Shown here piece by piece: positions 26,023 through 33,310 of a stretch of 64,000 bases of DNA (position 1 is its first letter; every line of letters starts with the position of its first letter). The translations under genes were made by a program, and so were the position numbers. The notes below the pieces were generated by a model that did not search any database, was not told the DNA's origin, and saw only the letters and a list, made by a program, of their open reading frames with translations. Origin of the DNA: Sutcliffiella horikoshii (GTDB lineage Bacteria; Bacillota; Bacilli; Bacillales; Bacillaceae_I); NCBI RefSeq assembly GCF_021991925.1, contig NZ_RXZI01000004.1, positions 124,001-188,000 on the forward strand, in the 5' to 3' direction.

Positions 26023-26071
26023 GAGTTTACGCAAACCCATTTACCTATTTTTTAAGAGAGAAGGAATAACC

Positions 26072-26728
26072 ATGAAAAAGCAATTCGTTGTCATCGGCCT
26101 AGGCCGCTTCGGGGGAAGCATCGTTGAAGAATTCTCCACACTAGGCGTAGAAGTACTCGCCATAGACAAAGACGAAGACAACATCAACAAAATAAGCAAA
26201 TATGCCACACATGCTGTTCAAGCAAATGCAACAGACGAAGCAACACTTAACTCACTGGGTATCCGCAACTTCGACCATGCGATCGTCTCCATGGGCGACG
26301 ATATTGAATCAAGCATACTAACAAGCCTGCTACTAAAGGAAATGGGCATCAAACAAGTGTGGGTAAAAGCGACCAATAAATATCATCAAAAGGTATTAGA
26401 AAAAATAGGGGTGGACCGCATTATCCAACCCGAACGGGACATGGCTAAAAGGGTTGCCCATCATGTTGTGTCCGATAAAATCTTTGATTATATCGAGCTA
26501 TCCAATAACCATAGTATCGCCGAGCTATTCGCATCCAAAAAAGTAAGCAATAAAAGCTTGACTGAATTGGATTTACGGGCAAGATTTGGCTGCACATTAA
26601 TTGGCATCCAACGAAACGGCGATATAATCATTTCCCCATCTGCTGATGAAATTATTTTAGAAGGAGATTTACTTATCATCCTTGGTCGGAACGAAGATAT
26701 CCATCGATTTGAAGATATAGGGGTGTAA
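26072..26728 (+). CDS. ktrA: Potassium uptake regulatory subunit KtrA
   Basis: 218 residues: RCK_N (TrkA-N) Rossmann domain with VIGLGRFGGS at 7-16 and the acidic Asp36 of nucleotide binding, then RCK_C (about 135-218). It forms the cytoplasmic ring that gates KtrB in response to ATP/ADP, and RCK_C of relatives binds c-di-AMP. Ribosome site AGAGAAGGAATAA. It is followed after 1 bp by ktrB. Transcription is under the c-di-AMP riboswitch. Confidence 0.95.
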   Translation: MKKQFVVIGLGRFGGSIVEEFSTLGVEVLAIDKDEDNINKISKYATHAVQANATDEATLNSLGIRNFDHAIVSMGDDIESSILTSLLLKEMGIKQVWVKATNKYHQKVLEKIGVDRIIQPERDMAKRVAHHVVSDKIFDYIELSNNHSIAELFASKKVSNKSLTELDLRARFGCTLIGIQRNGDIIISPSADEIILEGDLLIILGRNEDIHRFEDIGV

Positions 26729-26729
26729 C

Positions 26730-28052
26730 ATGTCAGGACTCACTTTTATTAAGTTGAATCCTCCACAATTACTCATAGTAGTATTTTTATTTTTTGCCTT
26801 TTCAGGGATGCTTTTATTGAAGCTTCCAGTTTCAACTACCGATTCCATCTCCTTAGTTGATGCTCTTTTTACAGCTACCTCTGCCATGACAGTCACAGGA
26901 CTTGTTGTGGTGGATACAGGAACGGCATTCACCTTATTCGGACAGCTAATCATTCTGTTTTTGATTCAAGTCGGCGGGATCGGCATTATGACTTTCGCGG
27001 TCCTTATTTTTATCATGCTCGGTAAGAGAATCGGCTTTCAGGAGAGGTTGATTTTGCAACAGGCACTGAACCAAACGTCCGTAGGGGGAATTATCCTATT
27101 GGTCAGAAGGATCATTATTTTTGCCTTTCTTATTGAGGGTATGGCAGTTTTGCTCTTGTCTTATCGATGGATTCCGGAATACGGCTGGGTGGACGGATTT
27201 TATTACAGTGTTTTCCACGCCATTTCAGCATTCAATAATGCAGGATTCTCTATCTGGTCAGACAGTTTAATGCAATATGTAGGGGATCCTGTAGTGAACA
27301 TCGTCATTTCCTTTCTATTCATAATAGGAGGAATTGGCTTCACCGTTCTGACAGACCTTTGGTATACAAAGGAATTCCGCAAACTGACCTTGCATACGAA
27401 AATCATGTTGTTCGGAACACTAGCAATAAACTTGTCCGCCATGTTCGTCCTTTTTGTTCTTGAATACTCCAATCCTGCCACTCTAGCAAACTTAAGTTTG
27501 GTGGAAAAGTTGTGGGCTTCCTACTTTCAGGCTGTGACGACCAGGACAGCGGGATTTAATTCTATAGATATCGGTTCTCTGGAGACTGGCTCCATCATAT
27601 GGATGCTGCTATTGATGTTTGTTGGAGCAGGGAGCACATCCACTGGTGGAGGGATCAAATTAACGACATTCATCATTATCATTTTGGCTGTAAACACTTT
27701 TATAAAAGGCAAGCATGAGATTGTCGTTTTCAAAAGGTCCATTCATCAAAATTATGTACTAAAAGCGCTTGCTATATCAACCATCAGCATATTATTCATC
27801 TTTGTATCTTTGTTTATTTTATCCATTACTGAACAAACAGACTTTCTTCTCCTTCTTTTTGAAGTGATTTCCGCTTTTGGTACAGTCGGTTTATCCATGG
27901 GCATTACATCCGATTTAACTGATATCGGAAAAGGGGTCATCATCTTCATTATGCTACTCGGGAAGCTTGGTCCCCTTACACTGGCATATTCCCTCGCTAA
28001 GCCGCGTCCTGCAAAAGTCCGTTACCCCAACGAGGACCTTTTGACTGGATAA
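26730..28052 (+). CDS. ktrB: Potassium uptake channel subunit KtrB
   Basis: 440 residues, four M1-P-M2 repeats of the Trk/Ktr superfamily. Selectivity-filter glycines are visible in TVTGLVVVDTG, FNNAGFS, TRTAGFNS and GTVGLSMG. The KtrA ring docks on its cytoplasmic side to give Na+-dependent K+ uptake. GGGGTGTAAC precedes the ATG, which lies just after the ktrA stop, so the two are coupled. Confidence 0.95.
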   Translation: MSGLTFIKLNPPQLLIVVFLFFAFSGMLLLKLPVSTTDSISLVDALFTATSAMTVTGLVVVDTGTAFTLFGQLIILFLIQVGGIGIMTFAVLIFIMLGKRIGFQERLILQQALNQTSVGGIILLVRRIIIFAFLIEGMAVLLLSYRWIPEYGWVDGFYYSVFHAISAFNNAGFSIWSDSLMQYVGDPVVNIVISFLFIIGGIGFTVLTDLWYTKEFRKLTLHTKIMLFGTLAINLSAMFVLFVLEYSNPATLANLSLVEKLWASYFQAVTTRTAGFNSIDIGSLETGSIIWMLLLMFVGAGSTSTGGGIKLTTFIIIILAVNTFIKGKHEIVVFKRSIHQNYVLKALAISTISILFIFVSLFILSITEQTDFLLLLFEVISAFGTVGLSMGITSDLTDIGKGVIIFIMLLGKLGPLTLAYSLAKPRPAKVRYPNEDLLTG

Positions 28053-28055
28053 TGA

Positions 28056-28092
28056 AGAAAGCTCCCAACGCTAAATCGTGTGGGAGCTTTCT
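28056..28092. terminator. Bidirectional terminator after ktrB
   Basis: GAAAGCTCCCA pairs with TGGGAGCTTTC around a 13-nt loop, between convergent genes. Confidence 0.85.
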
Positions 28093-28096
28093 AACT

Positions 28097-28570
28097 TTAA
28101 TAGTAACGCTTACGGAACCCTTCTTCCATAAGGTATTGCTTGGCTTCATTATAGGAAGGAAACGTTCCATCGAGGTTCTTGCCTGCATATACATTCCACA
28201 TGTCATCTTCTTGAACCATGTGCAAAGTATGCCCTTCATCATTTGCCCATTTCTCTTCTTCGAACACTTCATCGTTTGTTTCCACTTCATAATCTTTACT
28301 CAGTTGATCAATTGATTTCCCGATCAACTCCTTCAATTCTTCCGCTTTTAACTCACGGATATTTACCATTCCCTTATCATCCGTTTTATAGCCTTGGATT
28401 CCTTTTGCGTAAACGAAGCCATTGCCATTAGGATGAAGATGATAAACAACGTTCTTTTTATCACTTAAACTCTCTTCGTATTGGAAGTTGACCCGTTTAA
28501 GGGATACATCTTTTCTTGTCAATTGTGGAAAGGATTCTATGATTTCAAGCTTTTGTTCAAAAGTTAGCAT
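28097..28570 (-). CDS. Cytosolic protein, unknown function
   Basis: 157 residues, acidic and without membrane segments. The N-terminal half is basic/aromatic (LKRVNFQYEESLSDKKNVVY); the C-terminal part WNVYAGKNLDGTFPSYNEAK suggests a small alpha/beta fold. I take the ATG at 28570 with GGAGG four bases upstream; an ATG at 28588 overlaps that site. No family recognised. Confidence 0.6.
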   Translation of the reverse strand: MLTFEQKLEIIESFPQLTRKDVSLKRVNFQYEESLSDKKNVVYHLHPNGNGFVYAKGIQGYKTDDKGMVNIRELKAEELKELIGKSIDQLSKDYEVETNDEVFEEEKWANDEGHTLHMVQEDDMWNVYAGKNLDGTFPSYNEAKQYLMEEGFRKRYY

Positions 28571-28674
28571 AATGCCTCCAATGTACATTTATTAGTATCG
28601 GTACATTATAGCATTTGCAGGGAATGAAGAAAAGGAGCCATCCCTTTAAAAGGAAAGCTCCTTTGTTGCACCTA

Positions 28675-29310
28675 TTAGAATGTGTGCGCTACATCTTTTG
28701 CACGTGCAATGGCATTTGCTTTGATTTCCTCAGCTTTGTCAGGCATTGCGTTATGACCTTCCACAAATAGTCCATCAAAGGAAGGAACCCCGAAGAATTG
28801 CATAAGGACGGAAAGGTAACGGTGTCCCATTTCCATTCCAGCCGCAGGGCCTTCAGAGTAGATTCCACCTCGTGCTTGAATATGAAGTGCCTTTTTGTCT
28901 GTCAGTAATCCCACTGGTCCTTCTGCTGTATATTTAAATGTTTTCCCTGCTACTGCTACAGAATCTAGGTATGCCTTCATTACAGGAGGGAACGAGAAGT
29001 TCCAAAGCGGTGTGACAAACACATACTTATCCGCTCCGACGAATTGTTCCGATAATTCGGACAGACGGCTCACTTTTCCTTTTTCCTCTTCAGAAAGTTC
29101 CTCAAACCCTTTACCAGTCTGTAATTTACCCCATCCACTGAATACATCAGCATCAATGTGTGGAATATGTTCTTTGTAAAGATCTACGTGGACAACCTCA
29201 TCTGCTGGGTTAGCTTCCTTGTATGTGTCAATAAATGCTTTCCCAACAGCCATGCTGTAGGATTGGGTGTCATCGTGTGGATGAGCTGTGATGTATAATA
29301 CTTTTGCCAT
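28675..29310 (-). CDS. azoR: FMN-dependent NADH-azoreductase / quinone reductase
   Basis: 211-residue flavodoxin-like enzyme of the AzoR/AcpD family: FMN-phosphate loop [14 protein letters not shown] near 10-23, [16 protein letters not shown] at about 101-116 and [12 protein letters not shown] at about 147-158 around the flavin. It reduces quinones and azo dyes by two electrons, protecting thiols. The ATG is preceded by AGAGAGGAAAG. A long inverted repeat overlaps its promoter, as expected for a MarR/DUF24-type redox repressor such as MhqR. Confidence 0.93.
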   Translation of the reverse strand: MAKVLYITAHPHDDTQSYSMAVGKAFIDTYKEANPADEVVHVDLYKEHIPHIDADVFSGWGKLQTGKGFEELSEEEKGKVSRLSELSEQFVGADKYVFVTPLWNFSFPPVMKAYLDSVAVAGKTFKYTAEGPVGLLTDKKALHIQARGGIYSEGPAAGMEMGHRYLSVLMQFFGVPSFDGLFVEGHNAMPDKAEEIKANAIARAKDVAHTF

Positions 29311-29377
29311 GTTGTATCTTTCCTCTCTTGTTTTGAAATATTGATTAGTTTGTTACAAAAAGACATATCTTACCAAC

Positions 29378-29410
29378 TATCTCGAAATGAATTATTTTTA
29401 ATTCGAGATA
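29378..29410. promoter_or_regulatory. Candidate MhqR-like operator of azoR
   Basis: TATCTCGAA and TTCGAGATA, perfect 9-bp inverse complements 15 bases apart, directly downstream of the -10 box. The arms equal those of the B. subtilis MhqR box (ATCTCGAAT...ATTCGAGAT) as I recall it, but the spacing is longer. Confidence 0.55.
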
Positions 29411-29439
29411 ATAATATAAGATATTTTTAAAAATTGCAA
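29411..29439 (-). promoter_or_regulatory. Probable azoR promoter
   Basis: On the minus strand TTGCAA, 17-bp spacer, TATTAT, ending where the inverted repeat begins. Confidence 0.6.
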
Positions 29440-29454
29440 GTAACATGCTCCCAA

Positions 29455-29643
29455 TAAAAAGCTATGTTAAACACCGCTGTTGATTTCCGCTAACGACTGC
29501 GCTTTCCGCGGGGCGACCTTGAGCCTCCTCAGGCTGCGCCCTGCGGGGTCTCAAGATTGTCGCTACCTCCCCGCTGGAGTCTTCGCCTTTTGCTCCAATC
29601 AACAGCTACGGTGCTGCAATCATCAACAGTATGCTTTAACAGA
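29455..29643 (-). repeat. Modular GC-rich repeat, TGTTAAA-ended form
   Basis: Left end GCTATGTTAAACACCGCTG, right end ATGCTTTAACAGAG; the core, in reverse orientation, holds CTTTCCGCGGGGCGACC, CTGCGGGGTCTCAAG and GAGTCTTCGCC. It abuts the terminator of the minus-strand gene at 29696. With the azoR promoter region it fills the 385-bp gap 29311-29695. Confidence 0.75.
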
Positions 29644-29647
29644 GTTT

Positions 29648-29682
29648 TAAAAAAAGACTTGTCAATATGATTGACAAAGTCT
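29648..29682 (-). terminator. Terminator of the 50-residue gene
   Basis: On the minus strand GACTTTGTCAA pairs with TTGACAAGTC, then T7. Confidence 0.8.
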
Positions 29683-29695
29683 CCATTCACAGTTT

Positions 29696-29845
29696 CTATT
29701 CTTCATTATGCAGGACAAATGGATTACCGCCGATATTCTTCCTCATATCGTCAGTCACTACAAAAGACCCAGCCCCTACTCCTGTTTCATTCTCTTTCCC
29801 ATCTGTTTGAACACTGCCATCATAGTGATTTGGTTTACCTTCCAT
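29696..29845 (-). CDS. Small hydrophilic protein (49 residues)
   Basis: Sequence MEGKPNHYDGSVQTDGKENE, then a Gly/Thr-rich part ending GGNPFVLHNEE; no Cys and no hydrophobic segment. GGGGGATAT lies before a double ATG; the second (29845) has the better spacing. It has its own terminator. No function known; the composition recalls small stress or spore proteins, which is only a resemblance. Confidence 0.6.
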   Translation of the reverse strand: MEGKPNHYDGSVQTDGKENETGVGAGSFVVTDDMRKNIGGNPFVLHNEE

Positions 29846-29967
29846 CATATATCCCCCCATCAATAGTAGATATAGTTTACACAACTATTGTACTATTTTA
29901 TCCACCTAATTAATAGGTATTTATGGAATGAAGAGGTATTTAATCCAATTATTTTCAACATGATATC

Positions 29968-30720
29968 CTATCTCTGATCCGTTATACTCCCCATGAAGTC
30001 ATTCATCTTTTGTTCATCCGATAGCGTCTCATTTATAACTTTTTTATTCCACAACTCTTTATCTGACTGAAACTCTCGGACGTCTCTTCCATATAATTCC
30101 TCTATTTGCTGCCTGGTTATTGTGTATATCTGCATATCTCCAAGGTAATTAATGTGGAATGTCACATAATCTCCGTTTTGGAAAAAAGCAAAATAGGTGG
30201 TTGCATTAAAAGTGAGCGTCATAGGGAGATTATTACTATCAAATGCATCTTTCTCATAAGCAAGTGCAGATGTTTCATCCGTAACCTTGTAATGCATATT
30301 GATTCCCATCGGGTCTTCAGAAGTCTTTAGCTCCATTCCATTGGCATAGTATTTTCCGGGTAAAACCTGCCCATGGTACTTTCCTAGAGCTCCGTTATTG
30401 CCTATAAAAGCCCTATCTTCATCTATCTGATCATGAACGTTGATATCCCTTAAATAGGAAACATAATTCTCATAGTTCTTTTCTTCTGGTACAGCGGATC
30501 TTGGTGAATCCCCTTCACTACCGGTAAACAGAATAAACGAGAATAAAGCAACCGCTATGGCACTGGCTGTTATCAATGCTGCCGCTTTCAGTTTTTTCAT
30601 CCATCCATCACGCTCCTTTTCCTTTTGCTCCATGATTGCTTGATGCATGGAATCTTTCCTATCTTCTTTTATTTTCGGTTTGGGCAATGATTGCAACTTC
30701 TTATCCAACTGTTTACTCAT
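29968..30720 (-). CDS. Membrane-anchored anti-sigma factor, probable
   Basis: 250 residues: a cytoplasmic, highly charged N-terminus of about 45 residues, one membrane helix (about 48-68), and an extracytoplasmic domain of about 180 residues. Its gene overlaps the ECF sigma gene by 8 bp, with GGGAGGGG before the ATG at 30720. That arrangement and topology are those of the cognate anti-sigma factors of SigX/SigM/SigV-type proteins. No zinc-binding HxxxCxxC motif is present, so it is not of the ZAS class. Signal unknown. Confidence 0.75.
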   Translation of the reverse strand: MSKQLDKKLQSLPKPKIKEDRKDSMHQAIMEQKEKERDGWMKKLKAAALITASAIAVALFSFILFTGSEGDSPRSAVPEEKNYENYVSYLRDINVHDQIDEDRAFIGNNGALGKYHGQVLPGKYYANGMELKTSEDPMGINMHYKVTDETSALAYEKDAFDSNNLPMTLTFNATTYFAFFQNGDYVTFHINYLGDMQIYTITRQQIEELYGRDVREFQSDKELWNKKVINETLSDEQKMNDFMGSITDQR

Positions 30721-31237
30721 GGCCATCCCCTCCCAATTTCGTCTGCAGCGCCAATTTAGCCCGGTGTAGCGTGGAGCGTACTTTATTCTCGGTCCAGCCT
30801 AAGGCTGCGGAAGTTTCCTGGACAGTCAGATCCTTGATTGCTCGCATAATAAGCACCTCTTGATACGATTCTTTCAAGCTCCTAATCGCGTTCAACAGTT
30901 CCTTCTGCTCCACAGAAATGAAATAAAGCTCCTCAGGTGTTGCCATTGTCATGTTCTCAGGCACTTTTTCGCTTTCAAACGTCAACAGCCACTTCCATTT
31001 ATCCCGCTTCCTTTTTCTATGAGCATCAATGGCCACATTCCTGGCAATGCTATAAAGCCATGTTTTCGGGGCAGCTTCTCCCTTAAACTTATCCAGGTTT
31101 CTCAAAGCCCTAAAAAAGACCTCCTGCACAAGGTCTTCTACATCGTAATGTTTGGAATGAAGCCGGTAAAATAAAAATTGATAAATATCATCGCTATATA
31201 AATAAAACCATTTCGAAATGACTTGTTTATTTGACAT
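30713..31237 (-). CDS. ECF-type RNA polymerase sigma factor
   Basis: 174 residues: region 2 (about 10-80) with YDVEDLVQEVFFRALRNLDKF and TWLYSIARNVAIDAHRKRKR, and region 4 (about 110-168) with the helix-turn-helix LTVQETSAALGWTENKVRSTLHRA. It recruits RNA polymerase to stress promoters and is presumably held by the adjacent membrane protein until a signal arrives. GGGGGAAAAGG precedes the ATG. Which ECF group it belongs to cannot be settled by eye, and no convincing autoregulatory ECF promoter was found upstream. Confidence 0.92.
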   Translation of the reverse strand: MSNKQVISKWFYLYSDDIYQFLFYRLHSKHYDVEDLVQEVFFRALRNLDKFKGEAAPKTWLYSIARNVAIDAHRKRKRDKWKWLLTFESEKVPENMTMATPEELYFISVEQKELLNAIRSLKESYQEVLIMRAIKDLTVQETSAALGWTENKVRSTLHRAKLALQTKLGGDGHE

Positions 31238-31330
31238 CCTTTTCCCCCGTTTGTGGCAGTTTCCATTTAGTTAGACGATACTATTTTCATTTTATCGCAG
31301 TTTTTTCAAATAAAATTAGATTATTAAAAC

Positions 31331-31360
31331 AAAAAAACCACTCTTCCCTTTAAGGAGTGG
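31331..31360 (-). terminator. Terminator of the Mn-riboswitch operon
   Basis: On the minus strand CCACTC/GAGTGG with an inner CTT/AAG pairing, followed by T7. It lies just after the kinase-like gene. Confidence 0.8.
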
Positions 31361-31363
31361 CTC

Positions 31364-32008
31364 TCAAATAATAAATCGTTTTAATAAGTTTCTTTTATAA
31401 AAATGCGCAATCAACAATAATAGCTTTTGAGGTAGCTTCTTTGGAAACAGTCGTTTTTTATAAAATTTATGATAGGCACTTTTCAAATCTTCCCATTGGG
31501 TACAATGCTTGATCTGATCGAATCGAACCACATCAATTAGTTTTATCCCTCCCTCCGTAGTGAGCAGTATATTGTGCAGATGGATATCGGAAGGATTCAG
31601 ACCCATTTGTCTCGCTTTCGCGATGGACCGGTCCACTTCCTCAAGTACCTTTTCATTTATGTGTATCCCTTTGACCAGACACTCAAATATGGTATGCCCT
31701 TCTATATAGTCAATAACAATGTAATTCTCACCTGACTCATAAAGATCTGGAAAGGATGAAATACATTTCAGTTTGTCATAGATTTCTGCCTCTTTTTTTG
31801 CAAGATGTTCATAGGGGGGATAGAAAACTTTTACAGCTTTATTTGTCCCTTCCAATTTAAATACATAAGCACTTCTCCCAGAACCGATGATGGAAAGATG
31901 TGTTCTATCAAATGATTGCACATGTACTTCTTCCTTATAACGCATAAAAGCGACAGATTGAACGAGGTGTTCATATAGTAATGTTTCTTTGTTTGTAGTT
32001 CCCTTCAT
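31364..32008 (-). CDS. YrzF-like Ser/Thr kinase-fold protein
   Basis: 214 residues, the size of YrzF of B. subtilis. Kinase elements: glycine loop IGSGRSAYVF (41-50), Lys60 in AVKVF, catalytic-loop equivalent PSDIHLHNIL (Asp141, Asn146) in the RIO/ABC1 style rather than HRD, and metal Asp159 in LIDV instead of DFG. So it has the residues for phosphotransfer but lacks the activation segment and most of the C-lobe. AGGAGATGACGG precedes the ATG, 33 bp after the lipoprotein, with no terminator between, so it is third in the operon behind the Mn-type riboswitch. Confidence 0.82.
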   Translation of the reverse strand: MKGTTNKETLLYEHLVQSVAFMRYKEEVHVQSFDRTHLSIIGSGRSAYVFKLEGTNKAVKVFYPPYEHLAKKEAEIYDKLKCISSFPDLYESGENYIVIDYIEGHTIFECLVKGIHINEKVLEEVDRSIAKARQMGLNPSDIHLHNILLTTEGGIKLIDVVRFDQIKHCTQWEDLKSAYHKFYKKRLFPKKLPQKLLLLIAHFYKRNLLKRFII

Positions 32009-32041
32009 CCGTCATCTCCTACTCTCATTAAGAATAACCCC

Positions 32042-32479
32042 TTAGCCTCCTAGGTCTTCAAGCAGGTTCATCATGGTTGTGACTTCGTTTATCAGGGTAA
32101 AGAGTTCAGACTGTTCCAGTTTATCCAAAGCTAACTCCCCGTTCACCATAGAACTTTCGATGACCTCTTTGAGTGCTTCATTCTTTTCAACAATCTGGTT
32201 ATGAACGCCTTCAGCAATGGCAGGTGCCTCTGTATTGTTAAACTCTTCTATATCCTTTAGAAGTGTATCTAACTCAGTTTCCAGCTCTTCTTTCACTGTA
32301 GCGTCTGTAGCTGCCTCCTGAATCATTTGAGGTGCTCCTTGGCCAAAATCCTGCCATGTATTAATGTGTTCCGTTGCTTTATTAACGTAAGCCAACGAAT
32401 CATTAACTTCTTCGAGAACGGAACAACCGCTTAATAGAATCGTTGTTAGCAATGTTGTAACCATTAGCAATTTCCGCAT
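32042..32479 (-). CDS. DUF6376 family lipoprotein
   Basis: 145 residues: signal MRKLLMVTTLLTTILLSGC with lipobox LSGC (Cys19), then an all-helical, strongly acidic mature domain with heptad-like spacing. It matches the DUF6376 lipoproteins of bacilli as I recall them; function unknown. AATAGGAGG before the ATG overlaps the stop codon of the preceding 36-residue peptide gene, so the two are translationally coupled. Confidence 0.8.
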   Translation of the reverse strand: MRKLLMVTTLLTTILLSGCSVLEEVNDSLAYVNKATEHINTWQDFGQGAPQMIQEAATDATVKEELETELDTLLKDIEEFNNTEAPAIAEGVHNQIVEKNEALKEVIESSMVNGELALDKLEQSELFTLINEVTTMMNLLEDLGG

Positions 32480-32491
32480 ATAAAAGGCCTC

Positions 32492-32602
32492 CTATTTTTT
32501 CATTCTTTTTTTGACTTCTTTCATTACAACCGGCAAGACTTTGTTTTTGGCTACTGTGACACCTTTTTTCAAAATGAATGCTTTGACCAATTTTTTTATC
32601 AT
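32492..32602 (-). CDS. 36-residue strongly cationic peptide
   Basis: Starts MIKKLVKAFILKKG and ends VMKEVKKRMKK; 12 Lys and 1 Arg against a single Glu, amphipathic, with no membrane span longer than a few residues. The ribosome site GGAGGT lies seven bases before the ATG, and its stop TAG overlaps the ribosome site of the DUF6376 lipoprotein gene. It is the first gene after the Mn-type riboswitch and two terminators. I know no homologue; regulatory peptide, metal-homeostasis microprotein or toxin-like peptide are all open. Confidence 0.65.
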   Translation of the reverse strand: MIKKLVKAFILKKGVTVAKNKVLPVVMKEVKKRMKK

Positions 32603-32633
32603 TATGAATACCTCCATCTATTTTTTCACCCCA

Positions 32634-32668
32634 TAAGAAAAGACCTTTCACCAGAATGGCGAAAGGTC
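32634..32668 (-). terminator. Second leader terminator
   Basis: On the minus strand GGACCTTTC pairs with GAAAGGTC, then TTTTCTT. It lies between the riboswitch terminator and the 36-residue peptide gene. Confidence 0.7.
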
Positions 32669-32675
32669 CGAAAAT

Positions 32676-32717
32676 AGAAAAAGACCTTTGCCAGACTAAT
32701 GGTACTGACAAAGGTCT
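32676..32717 (-). terminator. Riboswitch-controlled terminator
   Basis: On the minus strand AGACCTTTG pairs with CAAAGGTCT, then TTTTTC. The 5' arm is shared with the 3' strand of aptamer helix P1, so ligand-bound aptamer and terminator exclude each other. Confidence 0.8.
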
Positions 32718-32800
32718 CGCTAACAACTGAATGTTGCCAACAAAGCCGAGGACTATGGGTCCCGTAATGACGACTTTGTTGCATGAGCTACTCCCCTTTG
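32709..32800 (-). promoter_or_regulatory. yybP-ykoY class manganese riboswitch
   Basis: Minus strand: CAAAGGGGAGTAGC opens and GCGAGACCTTTG closes the element, pairing CAAAGG with CCTTTG (P1). P2 pairs CAACAAAGTCG with CGGCTTTGTTG, next to the conserved loop bases CGTCA, and P3 is CAAC/GTTG. By family knowledge the class binds Mn2+ and turns on genes that lower Mn2+ or cope with it. Here the downstream genes are a cationic peptide, a lipoprotein and a kinase-like protein rather than a known exporter. Confidence 0.82.
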
Positions 32801-32826
32801 GGATGAACGTTTAAAATTGTACCTTT

Positions 32827-32855
32827 ATAATAGCCCAGATTCTCTTAAAGGTCAA
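32827..32855 (-). promoter_or_regulatory. Sigma-A promoter of the Mn-riboswitch operon
   Basis: Minus strand TTGACC, 17-bp spacer, TATTAT, 26 bp before the riboswitch. Confidence 0.7.
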
Positions 32856-32900
32856 CCATACGAGAGTTTGTAAAGCTTTTGTTAAGTCTTTTCGTAGGTG

Positions 32901-32929
32901 TTGGGACAAACTAAACCTTGTGATATAGT
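32901..32929 (+). promoter_or_regulatory. Probable padR-chrA promoter
   Basis: TTGGGA, 17-bp spacer, TATAGT. Confidence 0.55.
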
Positions 32930-32930
32930 A

Positions 32931-32957
32931 ATATCGAAAACCGATATCGATAGTCGG
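32931..32957. promoter_or_regulatory. Candidate PadR operator
   Basis: Overlapping inverted repeats ATATCG/CGATAT (32931-32947) and CCGATATCGATAGTCGG (32941-32957) just downstream of the promoter and upstream of padR, as expected for autoregulation. Confidence 0.45.
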
Positions 32958-32980
32958 TTGAGCGATGAGGGGGCAATCGT

Positions 32981-33310
32981 TTGGAAGAGAAAGTGTTGAG
33001 AAAACTATTCCTTGGATTTATACAAATTCATATTCTGCATCATGCCAAAGAACATCCTGTCTATGGAGCCTGGATGCTGGAAGAACTCCGGGAGCACGGT
33101 TACTCAATCAGTGCTGGCACCCTCTACCCTATCCTCCATTCGATGGAAAAGGATGGGCTCCTTACAAAAGAGGAGAAGAATGTTGAGGGGAAAATCAGAA
33201 AGAATTATACCATCACAGAAAAAGGCAACATCATTTTAAAAGAAGCAAGAAATAAAGCTTATGAACTATTTAAAGAAATCAAGGAAGGTGACAATCATGA
33301 AAAAGAATAG
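32981..33310 (+). CDS. PadR-family transcriptional regulator
   Basis: 109 residues with the PadR winged helix: HHAKEHPVYGAWMLEELREHG, split by a turn, then SAGTLYPILHSMEKDGLL, followed by the beta wing and a C-terminal dimerisation helix. TTG start with GAGGGGG upstream. It overlaps chrA by 14 bp, so it is the likely chromate- or anion-responsive repressor of that gene; PadR members usually bind aromatic or drug-like ligands, so the true effector is not certain. Confidence 0.9.
   Translation: MEEKVLRKLFLGFIQIHILHHAKEHPVYGAWMLEELREHGYSISAGTLYPILHSMEKDGLLTKEEKNVEGKIRKNYTITEKGNIILKEARNKAYELFKEIKEGDNHEKE

Noticed and set aside
31238-31330. Autoregulatory ECF promoter upstream of the sigma gene
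   Set aside because: A CGTC and an AAC motif are present on the minus strand, but about 22 bases lie between them instead of the usual 16-17.
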